Assembly (NCBI RefSeq): GCF_900452385.1
Contig: NZ_UGOA01000001.1
Span: forward strand, 2,737,501 to 2,801,500
From: Legionella donaldsonii
GTDB lineage: Bacteria > Pseudomonadota > Gammaproteobacteria > Legionellales > Legionellaceae
DNA length: 64,000 bases
Direction: 5' to 3'
The translations under genes were made by a program, and so were the position numbers. Within the stretch, counting starts at the first letter, position 1; the number at the start of each line of letters is the position of its first letter. Shown in pieces: positions 46,551-55,364 of the stretch. The notes beneath the pieces were generated by a model. That model saw only the letters and a list, made by a program, of their open reading frames with translations. It was not told the DNA's origin and did no database searches.

Positions 46551-47090
46551 ATGCTAAAAACACCTGAAGCAAACATTCATCTTGTTGCCGCCAATTTAAA
46601 TGATTACCCAAGACTGCAGAATCTGGCGCGATTTTACGTCTACGACATGTCGCGATATTGTGGCTTCTTGCCCGGCTGGGATTGCCCTGAAACTGGCCTT
46701 TATGAATGTTATGATTGTAAAAAATACTTTACTGAAAAAGAACGCTATCCCTTCCTCATCCGCGTAGATAAAGAACTCGCCGGTTTTGTATTGATTAATA
46801 AAGTGGGCACAACGCCGACTATTGACTGGAACGTCGGTGAGTTTTTTGTCATTGCGAAATTTCAACGCCAGGGAGTAGGCCAGCAGATCGCCAAACGACT
46901 ATGGCAGCAATTTTCAGGACACTGGGAAGTGGCTGTCATTCCGCAAAATAAGCGGGGATTAAATTTCTGGCGCAATACGATTGGTGAATTTAGTAAAAAC
47001 CAATTTAGTGAAACGGTAACACCAGTATCCTACGATCTTACTAACCCACGTATTATTTTTCATTTTATCGCCAAGGAAAGAAATGAATAA
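46551..47090 (+). CDS. GNAT-family N-acetyltransferase
   Basis: 179 aa from ATG 46551 (a GTG two codons earlier is possible). The acetyl-CoA loop is FQRQGVGQQIAKRLW, followed by VIPQNKRGLNFW. An unusual early segment has four Cys (YCGFLPGWDCPETGLYECYDC) that may bind metal or be structural. Substrate unknown. Confidence 0.82.
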   Translation: MLKTPEANIHLVAANLNDYPRLQNLARFYVYDMSRYCGFLPGWDCPETGLYECYDCKKYFTEKERYPFLIRVDKELAGFVLINKVGTTPTIDWNVGEFFVIAKFQRQGVGQQIAKRLWQQFSGHWEVAVIPQNKRGLNFWRNTIGEFSKNQFSETVTPVSYDLTNPRIIFHFIAKERNE

Positions 47091-47176
47091 AAAAGTTTTA
47101 CTTGAGTACTAATCCCTCTATTATGTAACTTACTGATTTCACCCGTGTTAACTTAAGATGAATGGAGTGCATCATC

Positions 47177-48784
47177 ATGGCTGAGGATATTCTGGATGTA
47201 TTGGTGGTTGGTGCAGGACCTGTGGGTTTGTTTTGTGCTAATGAATTAGCCCGGCATGGTATGCGTTGCCGAATTATCGATAAAAAAGCGGGATTAAGTG
47301 ATAAATCCAAAGCGCTGGCGATTCATATCCGCACCCTGGACGTTCTGGAGGACTGTGGTTTTATTGAAGAGGTTTTAGCCCAAGGCCTAAAAGTCGAAGG
47401 GGTTTTACTTAAAGCACATGGAAGATTGCTGGTCGATGTTAATTTCTCTCTTGTAGAAGGCGATCGCCATTATCTGATTGACCTGCCTCAGGATAAAACA
47501 GAGCAAATATTATACGAAGAACTTATGTCGAAAGGGTTAAAAGTGGAATGGCAAACCGAGTTAACTGGCATTGAACCCGTTAACAATCATACCATCGCCA
47601 CTTTAAAGAAGGCTGATGGCAGCAACGAACAGGTTAATGCCGCCTGGATTATTGCCTGTGACGGCTCTCATAGTACGCTAAGGCATTTGGTTAATGCCGA
47701 TTTTCTGGGTTCCACTTATAAAGAAGTTTGGTGGCTTGCTGATCTTCTTATTGATTGGAATTTACCAGAAAACAAAATGGCTCTCTTTGTCACCCACCAC
47801 GGGCCTATGGCAGCATTTCCAATGGGGAATAAACGTTATCGACTCGTCCTGGTTGCCCCCGAGGGCTCCACGATCAATGACACCCCTACTGTTCAGGATA
47901 TAGAACACGCCTTTAAAGAACGTACCAGTGAGAGTGCCACTTTATCTAACCCGGTCTGGATTACACAATTCGGTATTCATCACCGGCAAATCCAGCAATA
48001 TCGGCATGGCAGAGTATTTTTTGCAGGGGATGCCGCGCATATTCACAGCCCGATGGGTGGCCAGGGTCTCAATACGGGAATACAAGATATTTATAATTTG
48101 GTTTGGAAATTGGCCTTGGTAAAAAAAGGATTAGCGCACGACAGTTTATTGGATAGTTATCACAAGGAACGTTACCCCATTGGCAAAGAAGTATTGAAAA
48201 AAACAGACTTTCTGACCAAGCTGATTACTATCAGAAATCCTTTCCTTATCTATTCGCGTAATCTCTTCGTTCGTTTTATTACCTCTTTCAAGTTTGTTAA
48301 GCGTTACTTTACGCGGGATATGGCTGAATTATCCATTTCTTATGCCCAGAGCCCCATAGTAAAAATTTTGGGCATTCCCACGAAATTTAAAATTGGTGAA
48401 TTTGCTCCAAATTTCTCATTCACAGATATTCACAGTAAAGAAAAAAAACAATTGCATCAAATGATTCAAGGAACGATGCATCATTTATTCTTGTTCGCCG
48501 GGCAAAATAAGAATCAATTTCCCGCTTTACTTGAAACTGCAGCTCTAATCAATCAGCAGTTTAAGGAAATCATCAAGGTTCATGTAGTGCTATCCGATTC
48601 CAATGAAGCACTCCATTTAGACTCCGTCTTAATCGATGACAATCAAGAAGTGCACCAACAGTTTGCCATTCAACAAACGACAGCTTTGTTAATTCGTCCC
48701 GACAAATATATAGGGTTGACACAATCACCGGTGAACAAAGATAGTTTACTCGCCTATATGAAAAACATTTATATGAGTAAATGA
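47177..48784 (+). CDS. FAD-dependent aromatic monooxygenase (PheA/TfdB type)
   Basis: 535 aa; start at 47177, GGAG upstream. FAD motif VVGAGPVGLFCANELARHG, middle DGSHSTLR, and GDAAHIHSPMGGQGLNTGIQD. A C-terminal thioredoxin-like domain (~420-535) with no CxxC is typical of phenol hydroxylase relatives. It may hydroxylate a phenolic or polyketide-like substrate. Not in an obvious pathway cluster. Confidence 0.88.
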   Translation: MAEDILDVLVVGAGPVGLFCANELARHGMRCRIIDKKAGLSDKSKALAIHIRTLDVLEDCGFIEEVLAQGLKVEGVLLKAHGRLLVDVNFSLVEGDRHYLIDLPQDKTEQILYEELMSKGLKVEWQTELTGIEPVNNHTIATLKKADGSNEQVNAAWIIACDGSHSTLRHLVNADFLGSTYKEVWWLADLLIDWNLPENKMALFVTHHGPMAAFPMGNKRYRLVLVAPEGSTINDTPTVQDIEHAFKERTSESATLSNPVWITQFGIHHRQIQQYRHGRVFFAGDAAHIHSPMGGQGLNTGIQDIYNLVWKLALVKKGLAHDSLLDSYHKERYPIGKEVLKKTDFLTKLITIRNPFLIYSRNLFVRFITSFKFVKRYFTRDMAELSISYAQSPIVKILGIPTKFKIGEFAPNFSFTDIHSKEKKQLHQMIQGTMHHLFLFAGQNKNQFPALLETAALINQQFKEIIKVHVVLSDSNEALHLDSVLIDDNQEVHQQFAIQQTTALLIRPDKYIGLTQSPVNKDSLLAYMKNIYMSK

Positions 48785-48816
48785 GACATGGTAATTAAAA
48801 TGAACGGTCACTTTTT

Positions 48817-48843
48817 CCTCTGGCTAGCAAATCTAACCAGAGG
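48817..48843 (+). terminator. Hairpin after the monooxygenase gene
   Basis: CCTCTGG and CCAGAGG enclose a 13-nt loop (with a further TAG/CTA pairing), 33 nt past the stop. Only weak T content follows. Confidence 0.5.
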
Positions 48844-48921
48844 ATCTTAATTAGGACTAGGGTTTGTCTACTCACCTTGGGTATACTAAGAATATATATT
48901 GACTCACTCCTTCTAACCATT

Positions 48922-49068
48922 ATGATGACTTTATTGTATCTTTGCTATTTTGCTGTTGGGTTACAAATTGTTTTTAAACCCAATCGCTTTGTAAAACTGC
49001 AATTCCTGGTTTGTTTGTTATTGACTACGTTTTGGTTTAACTATCACAGCCATCTGGTGCATCTATGA
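48922..49068 (+). CDS. Small hydrophobic protein coupled to dsbB
   Basis: 48 aa (MMTLLYLCYFAVGLQIV...), with two hydrophobic segments. Its TGA overlaps the ATG of dsbB (ATGA), which argues that it is translated. An in-frame TTG at 48877 would extend it by 15 residues. No ribosome site is obvious. Function unknown; a membrane helper of DsbB is a guess. Confidence 0.4.
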   Translation: MMTLLYLCYFAVGLQIVFKPNRFVKLQFLVCLLLTTFWFNYHSHLVHL

Positions 49069-49619
49069 TTACTCAAACCAAGATTCATCAATGGGGTAAT
49101 TGTTTTGGCCTTATCCTGGTCTGTGCAGTATTGTTGTTCGCCTTTTATGATCAACTTTACAACCATGACTTACCCTGCCCGCTTTGCCTCTTACAACGAG
49201 CTTGCTTTATAGGTATCGGCCTTTGCTTGTGTATGAATCTCACAACGGGTATTAAAATTACGCATTATGGGTTAATGACCTTAACATCGCTTCTGGGGCT
49301 TGGTATTGCCTTACGTCAAATTTTTCTTCATGTTGCACCGGGTGATTTAGGTTATGGATCTCCTTTACTTGGCTTATATCTCTACACCTGGTCTGCGATT
49401 GGTTTCGTTGTCATTATCGGTGTAATTGCCATTGCTCAATTATTTGAACATGCATTTTTAGAAGACAACAACGCACCTCCCAGTCGCTGGCTTTATCTAC
49501 TAATGGGCTTTTTCCTGCTCTTGATTCTTGCTAACGGAATCAGTACATTCATCGAATGTGGCCCTTTTGTCTGTAAATCTAATCCACAACATTATTACTT
49601 ACTGGATACAATGGCCTAA
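49065..49619 (+). CDS. dsbB: Disulfide bond formation protein B
   Basis: 184 aa with four membrane helices. DsbB cysteines: first pair in LPCPLCLLQRA; a second pair may be the ECGPFVC near the C-terminus, though the spacing differs from E. coli. It reoxidises DsbA and passes electrons to quinone. Followed 21 nt later by a Cys-containing periplasmic protein. Confidence 0.88.
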   Translation: MITQTKIHQWGNCFGLILVCAVLLFAFYDQLYNHDLPCPLCLLQRACFIGIGLCLCMNLTTGIKITHYGLMTLTSLLGLGIALRQIFLHVAPGDLGYGSPLLGLYLYTWSAIGFVVIIGVIAIAQLFEHAFLEDNNAPPSRWLYLLMGFFLLLILANGISTFIECGPFVCKSNPQHYYLLDTMA

Positions 49620-49640
49620 ACCTCTGTCAGGGAAACAATC

Positions 49641-50087
49641 ATGCGTCTTTTAGCTTGCCTTTTCTTTCTTGTCTGTTCCTGCTGCCTCCAGGCAGACACA
49701 ATGGACCATTATATGAATATCTCTAATAATATCCCGCAAATGGAGATGAAGGCTGATCCGCAAGCCCAGGCTTGGGCGAGATCCGCACGCAATGTGTTAA
49801 TCATTGCTAACGAAAGCATTGCTGAAACCTTAATTCAAGCGAACGAAGCAGCGAAAAGCCATGGTAGAGCCTTGTTTTGTCTTCCTCCCGGGACAACTTT
49901 AAACGCCATTACCCTCAATGGCATTATTCTGCAAACGTATCGTGAAATCTCCAGTCAACAAAGTGATAAAGATAAAATGACTGTTTCGCAAGTAGCCTGG
50001 TTAGGAGTCACCAAAAATTATCCTTGCCCTGCTCAAACAGCCCATGATAATCAAATGCAACACATGAGTGAGCTCTTAGCCCATTAA
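49641..50087 (+). CDS. Secreted Rap1a/Tai-like protein
   Basis: 148 aa. Signal peptide (MRLLACLFFLVCSCCLQA). The mature part has LFCLPPGTTLNAITLNGI and VSQVAWLGVTKNYPC, matching the Rap1a/Tai immunity-type family, with two conserved Cys likely disulfide-bonded. Position after dsbB fits a Dsb-dependent product. No T6SS toxin is adjacent, so the immunity role is not supported here. Confidence 0.6.
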   Translation: MRLLACLFFLVCSCCLQADTMDHYMNISNNIPQMEMKADPQAQAWARSARNVLIIANESIAETLIQANEAAKSHGRALFCLPPGTTLNAITLNGIILQTYREISSQQSDKDKMTVSQVAWLGVTKNYPCPAQTAHDNQMQHMSELLAH

Positions 50088-50157
50088 AACAGTGGTTTAT
50101 TTAAGTTTTTGAAAAAAGGAGTCAGCGTTTAAACAATAGTTAAAAAGTGAGGGGACC

Positions 50158-51012
50158 ATGGGCGTTTTATCGCATAAGATGCAAGAACAACAACCACTAG
50201 GCTTTACTGAGAAATTCCCTGTACCAGCAGCCCTGGAAGATGTCTTTAACAAACTTGTTAAAGCCCTCGCGCCGCTCCAACATCCAGCGTCCCAAATTAT
50301 CTTTAGCGTCGATTCTTTTGATGAATCACTGGCTGAATTAGGCGTATACCAAAACGACAAATTTATAAAAAAACTTGAGAAATATAGAGGTACCCCGAAT
50401 ATAAAAATTTGTCATATGCGCCATTATTCCACTCTTGACGCAGCTCATTGGCATGCCTTATTTGCTGAAACAGATAAGAGTGGGGCATTTATAAGAATTG
50501 TTGCTACGGATTCCCGAACCAATAGTTTAGGCGAGGGGATCACCGCCCAAAAAGATATTACTAAATATGCTTCTCTATACGGTTTTAACGTTGAATTTAT
50601 AAAGGGGGCACAACAGCCTTTTTCAGTAAAAGCCTGTTGGTTATATGCTTTGGCCAATCTAGCCTCTTTTGCTGCAACGGGCCGTGAATATAAACCGCGA
50701 ACGCCCCATCTCGGTAAGGAATTAAGCGAACTCATTGAAACAAGGAAAGAATTAACTTTTTTTAACACTGGAACGTCGAGCAACATGGCAGTTCCAACCC
50801 CAGTTGAAACGAATTACCCATTCTCTTGGGAAAAAGGGGGAGGAAGTGGTCTCATCATGCTGGCTGTGCTCTTGCCGTTAAGCCTACCAACAAACCTGTT
50901 CATTCTTGCCACTGGTATCACCCTTGCGCTATTAGGAGCCGCCTTATTGCTTATAGATTTTTACAACGGAGTTAAAGAAGAATCGTCCACACTTTCGGAA
51001 TTCTTGCTTTAA
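50158..51012 (+). CDS. CE-clan cysteine protease/acetyltransferase-like membrane protein, candidate effector
   Basis: 284 aa. A residue pattern of Ulp1/SENP/YopJ-type enzymes is visible: H97-W in DAAHWHALF, D118-S in IVATDSRTN, oxyanion Gln in GAQQPFSVKAC (Q152/Q153), and nucleophile C160 in the same phrase. The C-terminus has two adjacent hydrophobic helices (~225-264), so the catalytic part would face one side of a membrane. No signal peptide. GAGGGG precedes the ATG. The pattern is by eye; enzyme class (deubiquitinase, SUMO protease, acetyltransferase) is open. Confidence 0.6.
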   Translation: MGVLSHKMQEQQPLGFTEKFPVPAALEDVFNKLVKALAPLQHPASQIIFSVDSFDESLAELGVYQNDKFIKKLEKYRGTPNIKICHMRHYSTLDAAHWHALFAETDKSGAFIRIVATDSRTNSLGEGITAQKDITKYASLYGFNVEFIKGAQQPFSVKACWLYALANLASFAATGREYKPRTPHLGKELSELIETRKELTFFNTGTSSNMAVPTPVETNYPFSWEKGGGSGLIMLAVLLPLSLPTNLFILATGITLALLGAALLLIDFYNGVKEESSTLSEFLL

Positions 51013-51014
51013 AT

Positions 51015-51041
51015 ACCAGCCTTCAAACACTGAAAGCTGGT
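51015..51041. terminator. Bidirectional terminator-like hairpin
   Basis: ACCAGC/GCTGGT with an inner TTC/GAA pair, between the converging stops of the CE-clan-like gene and the AhpD-like gene, 37 nt apart. Confidence 0.5.
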
Positions 51042-51049
51042 TGATTAAC

Positions 51050-51391
51050 CTAATTACTAAACTCTTCAAACGCCTCCAGAGCTTCAGCAGCGTACATTAA
51101 TGATGGCCCCCCTCCCATATAAACAGCCATGCCTAAAGTTTCCATCAATTCTTCACGAGTCGTTTGCAATTTCACTAGCGCCTGGGAATGAAAACCTATG
51201 CATCCTGGGCAGCGATTAGCAACTGCCAAAGCCATTGCAATTAATTCTTTGGTCTTTTTATCCAAAGCCCCATCTTTTGTCGCTGCCTGTGCCAACGAAG
51301 AAAAGCCTGCCATCACTTCTGGCATTTCCTTACGCATTTTAGCCAATTGCGTACTAATTCCTTTCGTTATCTCACTAAATTTTTGTGACAT
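51050..51391 (-). CDS. AhpD/carboxymuconolactone-decarboxylase-family protein
   Basis: 113 aa, all-helical CMD fold with the redox motif CPGCIGFHSQ (CxxC-x3-H) typical of AhpD-like alkylhydroperoxidases. The N-terminal half is amphipathic. It probably reduces peroxides or acts as a thiol oxidoreductase. Upstream (51392-51904) there is no gene, only the tandem repeats. Confidence 0.88.
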   Translation of the reverse strand: MSQKFSEITKGISTQLAKMRKEMPEVMAGFSSLAQAATKDGALDKKTKELIAMALAVANRCPGCIGFHSQALVKLQTTREELMETLGMAVYMGGGPSLMYAAEALEAFEEFSN

Positions 51392-51500
51392 TTTTACCCC
51401 CTTGGTAGATTAGAGCGTGACAAACAGAGAGAATTTTATACCATGCTCGCAAGTTGAGGACAATCAACCAAGCGAAAGAAACAAAATAATTATATATTTC

Positions 51501-51885
51501 GCCAGCTTGAGTGCTTATCCCTTGGTATTCGAGTATCGCAGCGGAGCATACCCATAAGTCTGTGAGCAGCGAAGCACAGAAGATCTACAAAAACAACAAG
51601 AGCCAAGACAGTAGAAATAAGGAAGAACCAGCTACATTTCGCTAGCTTGAGTGCCTGTGCCATGATCTTCGAGCATTGCAGCGGAGCATACACATAAGTC
51701 TGTGAGCAGCGAAGCACAGAAGATCTACAAAAACAACAAGAGCCAAGACAGTAGAAATAAGGAAGAACCAGCTACATTTCGCCAGCTTGAGTGCTTGTGC
51801 CATGATCTTCGAGCATCGCAGCGGAGCATACATATAAGTATGTGAGCAGCGAAGCACAGAAGATCATGGCACAAGTGCCAAGATA
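51501..51885. repeat. Tandem 140-bp repeats (two full, one partial copy)
   Basis: Units start at 51501, 51641 and 51781, each with GCCAGCTTGAGTGC or a near variant, an exact 140-bp period. Units 1 and 2 share the tail ...AGAAATAAGGAAGAACCAGC; unit 3 diverges after GAAGATC. Within unit 3 a 17-bp perfect inverted repeat (51794-51810 and 51859-51875) encloses a palindromic centre, so the unit can fold into a large hairpin. Open frames inside shift between copies (140 is not a multiple of 3), so the repeat is not coding. Likely REP/MITE-like. Confidence 0.85.
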
Positions 51886-51904
51886 GTAGAAAGGTCAGAG
51901 TGTC

Positions 51905-52696
51905 CTAGTGAAGGGCCATGCTAATAAATACTAATAACAATAACAACGCATAAATCTTTCCATATAAGATATCGGGCATAATTTTACTTAAATAGCCTCC
52001 TATCTTTACCCCCAAAGTGCTACCAATAAAAATACCGAGTACTGCGGGCCAATAGATATAACCTGTACTATAAGGTGGAAGATGGGTTTCCTGAGAGCCT
52101 GCCAATGCGAAAATAATACTCCCTACAACGCCACTTGGAATAGCCAGGGCATTCGCTAACCCGGATACCTTATTCATCGGGACACGATAATACCTGAAAA
52201 AAGGCACAATAATTACACTGCCACCAATTCCCAACAGTGAAGCAATCGTACCCGTTATCAGACTTAATATTCTTAAAGTGGTTTTACTTGGTTTTCTTGC
52301 TACGGATGAATCTTTTTTAAAAAACTCCTGTTTAATTGTGCGTAATAAAACCAATCCTATTAAAGTCATAAAAATATATCTTAACCATTGGGAATCGATC
52401 ATACTTGCAGTGGATGCACCGAAAATGGCACCCAAAATTAACAAAGGCAGCATTTGCTTGAGTAAGGGAATGTCTAAATTTTGGCTACGAAAGTGCAACG
52501 CTGTGGTATACACCATATTGATTAACATCAGCATAAGGGAAGTACCAATCGCAACATGCATAGCCAAGTCTATCGCTACACCGTGTAAAGGTAAGAGCCA
52601 AAATAAGATAGGGACAACCACAAAGCCACCACCAAAGCCAAACAACATGGCTAGTAAGCCTGTAAACACACCGACAAAGAGATAAATTACAATCAT
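51905..52696 (-). CDS. TauE/SafE-family permease
   Basis: 263 aa, about eight membrane helices with the repeated TauE/SafE signature (LAMLFGFGGGFVVVPIL; IASLLGIGGSVIIVPFF). Family members export sulfite, sulfonates or other organic anions. Substrate unknown. Divergent from the F-box gene. Confidence 0.9.
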   Translation of the reverse strand: MIVIYLFVGVFTGLLAMLFGFGGGFVVVPILFWLLPLHGVAIDLAMHVAIGTSLMLMLINMVYTTALHFRSQNLDIPLLKQMLPLLILGAIFGASTASMIDSQWLRYIFMTLIGLVLLRTIKQEFFKKDSSVARKPSKTTLRILSLITGTIASLLGIGGSVIIVPFFRYYRVPMNKVSGLANALAIPSGVVGSIIFALAGSQETHLPPYSTGYIYWPAVLGIFIGSTLGVKIGGYLSKIMPDILYGKIYALLLLLVFISMALH

Positions 52697-52811
52697 ACTG
52701 TATGATCCTTGACTACTTTACGCGTTTATGGTCAACTCAGCCTGTCAATTTAATGAACAATTCAATGCTTTTGCGTTCTTGATTATCAATGATTTAAATG
52801 AGGGTGTATAT

Positions 52812-53516
52812 ATGGGTAAATTAACCGCTGCTACTGCTCCTGCTGAGGTACTTGATCATCTGAGCTCTTTCTTCGATACACGAGCAAAGGTTTTGGCCGG
52901 GGCTGTCTGCCACCACTGGCGTAACTCAATTCCTCCTGTGCAGCGCCTGTTTATCCTTGGCTCCCCAGTATTGGTGCAAACGAAAGAAAGAGAATGGCAC
53001 ACCCCTCTCGCAACAGAAATAGAACAATCTTTTGCCAAAATCCCCGAAGACGGTTTCATGGTTTTCCCCAGTGCAGAAGATGCTTATTTATACGCGCATA
53101 ATGCTTTTCATCGTCCCCAAGATAACCCCAACTATAATGACGGTATCGCCGGATCTGGCGTTGTACAACAGTCTTTTTTAGTTTCTCGCTCCACTAGATA
53201 TGATTCCCCTCTCTATCATCCAGTCGTTTTTGAGATTGCTTTTGATAATAAAAAGCGAATAGAAACCGAATGGCATCCATTTAATTTTATGAATTTGGGG
53301 GGTGAAAGTAGAACTATTTTGATGGGTCAAATCAAAAATACTAACTGTAAAAAAAACCTCACCATTCTTTCTGCGCGGGTAGCTATTGAATCTATCGGCC
53401 CTCAAAAACTTCCTGAACCGGTTATTTTGCACGACTCGAAAGCAGAAAAAGATCCTGGAAGAAACATTAAAATAGAGGAACAAAAATCGCAAAAAGGACA
53501 GTGTAGATTTATGTAA
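52812..53516 (+). CDS. F-box-like protein with C-terminal CaaX-type motif, candidate effector
   Basis: 234 aa from ATG 52812 (AGGGTG upstream; 28 upstream codons lack a site). Residues ~9-42 match the F-box pattern: APAEVLDHLSSFF then VCHHWRNSI, with the conserved Pro/Glu-Val-Leu and the Cys-x2-Trp. The protein ends C-R-F-M, a CaaX-type box, preceded by Lys-rich EEQKSQKGQ. The middle (PSAEDAYLYAHNAFHRPQD and on) is not recognised. This recalls L. pneumophila AnkB, an F-box effector farnesylated in the host, though this protein has no ankyrin repeats. It may recruit a host SCF ubiquitin ligase. Confidence 0.7.
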   Translation: MGKLTAATAPAEVLDHLSSFFDTRAKVLAGAVCHHWRNSIPPVQRLFILGSPVLVQTKEREWHTPLATEIEQSFAKIPEDGFMVFPSAEDAYLYAHNAFHRPQDNPNYNDGIAGSGVVQQSFLVSRSTRYDSPLYHPVVFEIAFDNKKRIETEWHPFNFMNLGGESRTILMGQIKNTNCKKNLTILSARVAIESIGPQKLPEPVILHDSKAEKDPGRNIKIEEQKSQKGQCRFM

Positions 53517-53523
53517 GTTTCTA

Positions 53524-53549
53524 TGAAGCTGAACTGAGATTCAGCTTCA
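53524..53549. terminator. Bidirectional hairpin
   Basis: TGAAGCTGAA-CTGAGA-TTCAGCTTCA, a perfect 10-bp stem 7 nt past the F-box gene stop and before the convergent hydrolase stop. Confidence 0.6.
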
Positions 53550-53560
53550 TTCAGATGAAG

Positions 53561-54277
53561 TTAAACAAAGATTTCCTGTAAAAAATTAGCCATCGCCTGG
53601 AGAGCACGGCGTTCTGCTTTAGCATTATAAATTGTACCTAATTGCGTATCATGTGCATGTGGATTAGTAAAAGCGTGTTGGGTATGGCCATACATATGCA
53701 CTTGCCAATCGACTTTGGCCTCTGTCATCTCCTGACAGAACTCATCGACTTGCTCAGGCCGAACCATCGGATCGTCATAGCCGTGCAGAGCCAGAATTTT
53801 AGCGTGGATAGGATGACTAGCCAGCTTTTCTTCCGGCTTATTTAATAAACCATGAAAGCTAACTACCCCTTTTAATTCAGCCCCACTGCGGGCTAAATCC
53901 AAGGCACACATACCGCCAAAACAGAATCCTATTACCGCTATACGGTTAATATCTACCTCGGGCATGGCGATTAATGCATCATAAGCAGCACGAATACGTT
54001 CGCGAAGTAATCGACGATCATTGGCTAGAGGTTGCATGAGTCCCATTTTTTCATGAGTACTGGCTCCTACGCGCCCATGTCCGTACATGTCCAAAGCAAA
54101 ACCAAGATATCCCATCTCAACAAGCATTTGAGCTTTTTCACAGGCAAATTCATTACGCCCGCTCCAATCATGAGCGACTAAAACTGCCGGCCGCGGTTGA
54201 TCATTTTCATCATCATAAGCAAGAAAACCATGTAACTCCTGTTCACCATGATGGTAAAGATAATTTGATGTATGCAT
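53561..54277 (-). CDS. Dienelactone-hydrolase-family protein
   Basis: 238 aa from 54277 (AAAGGA upstream). Alpha/beta hydrolase with nucleophile Cys in IGFCFGGMCA, Asp in GYDDPMV and His in QHAFTNP, the DLH triad. Probably opens a lactone or small ester; real substrate unknown. Confidence 0.88.
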   Translation of the reverse strand: MHTSNYLYHHGEQELHGFLAYDDENDQPRPAVLVAHDWSGRNEFACEKAQMLVEMGYLGFALDMYGHGRVGASTHEKMGLMQPLANDRRLLRERIRAAYDALIAMPEVDINRIAVIGFCFGGMCALDLARSGAELKGVVSFHGLLNKPEEKLASHPIHAKILALHGYDDPMVRPEQVDEFCQEMTEAKVDWQVHMYGHTQHAFTNPHAHDTQLGTIYNAKAERRALQAMANFLQEIFV

Positions 54278-54503
54278 AACCAGTCCTTTTTCTCTCATTG
54301 TTTACAGTCTAAATTGATATTGGCAAATGTCCAGTACCTGATTGTTAGTTATCCGCTTTCCACTATTCAATCTGTTAATTTAAATACTCAATTATATGCT
54401 CTCATCTGGCTCATTCTGTGCTTATACAATTTTATTCTAATCATGCCCAAATTGATCTTTCTTGAACTATGATCAATTTATAGTTCAAACGCGGATGGGA
54501 ATT

Positions 54504-55364
54504 ATGCTTGCGAATACATTGACAGAGTTTAGAGACTATATTCACGCCCAACTATGTTATCAATTATTCATTACCCCTATTCATCTGCCTGTTGAAAAAC
54601 CCTATCGCGATTTTGCACGGCGCGCTTGTGAGTTTTTCGTGGAAAAACGCACTGAGGTCATTGACTGTATTTATCCACGTCATCATGTCCTTCATCATTT
54701 TGCCCCCCATGATCGCTCAACCGCTAAAAAAGTACTCATTACCCATGGTTGGATGTCGCGGGCAGCGTACATGGTTCGCTTGATACGTGCTCTCCATCAA
54801 CAAGGTTTTGATGTGTATGCTCTGGATTTTCCAGCGCACGGCGAAGCAAAGGGAATGCAATTACCGTGGACAGATGCTGTTTTATTGCTGAACCATATAC
54901 TGAATAATTTTGGTCCATTCTATGGCCTGGTAGGCCACTCTTTTGGTGGATCCATGCTATTGAATACTTTAAATCTTGCAAGCCAGCTACCCGGGTGGCA
55001 ACTGGATGCAGAACCAGAACGGGTAGTCCTTTTAGCTTCACCAACCCGCATGCGCACACCGGTGGGTAAACTAGCCAGACGCTTTAAATTAAGTGGCCGT
55101 GGTCTTCTTCTCTTGCGCGAAGTTTTTCGTCAACATGCTATAACTGATTTGAGAAAACTTGATTTTCGTCATTATATCAATCATGCCCAAACCCCCTTCC
55201 TCTGTATTCATGGCGACAAAGATGACTCGATTCTACCTAGTGAATCAATCATTTTCTGCCAACAATATCCTCACGCTTCACTGGCTTTATTGCCGGGAGC
55301 AGATCATGTTAGCGTATTAATAGATGAGCGGGTAGAAAAGACAGTCTGTCAATTCCTCACTTAA
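54504..55364 (+). CDS. Alpha/beta hydrolase
   Basis: 286 aa; ATG 54504 chosen as it has GGGA nearby, but 54495 and TTG 54462 are also in frame. ITHGWMSRA oxyanion region, nucleophile elbow GLVGHSFGGSML, Asp in IHGDKDDSI, His in GADHVSV. Serine hydrolase, probably lipase- or esterase-like; cytosolic. Its stop overlaps the stop of the convergent ABC permease gene. Confidence 0.85.
   Translation: MLANTLTEFRDYIHAQLCYQLFITPIHLPVEKPYRDFARRACEFFVEKRTEVIDCIYPRHHVLHHFAPHDRSTAKKVLITHGWMSRAAYMVRLIRALHQQGFDVYALDFPAHGEAKGMQLPWTDAVLLLNHILNNFGPFYGLVGHSFGGSMLLNTLNLASQLPGWQLDAEPERVVLLASPTRMRTPVGKLARRFKLSGRGLLLLREVFRQHAITDLRKLDFRHYINHAQTPFLCIHGDKDDSILPSESIIFCQQYPHASLALLPGADHVSVLIDERVEKTVCQFLT

Noticed and set aside
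50128-50144. TTAA-N7-TTAA pair upstream of the CE-clan-like gene, resembling a PmrA box
   Set aside because: Only the TTAA cores match, and it ends 14 nt before the ATG, leaving no room for a -10 and transcription start.
51490-51857. Minus-strand open frames of 75 and 71 aa (with LLCFAAHRLM) inside the tandem repeats
   Set aside because: They arise from the repeat itself. The 140-bp period shifts the frame between copies, there is no ribosome site, and the DNA is better explained by its palindromic structure.
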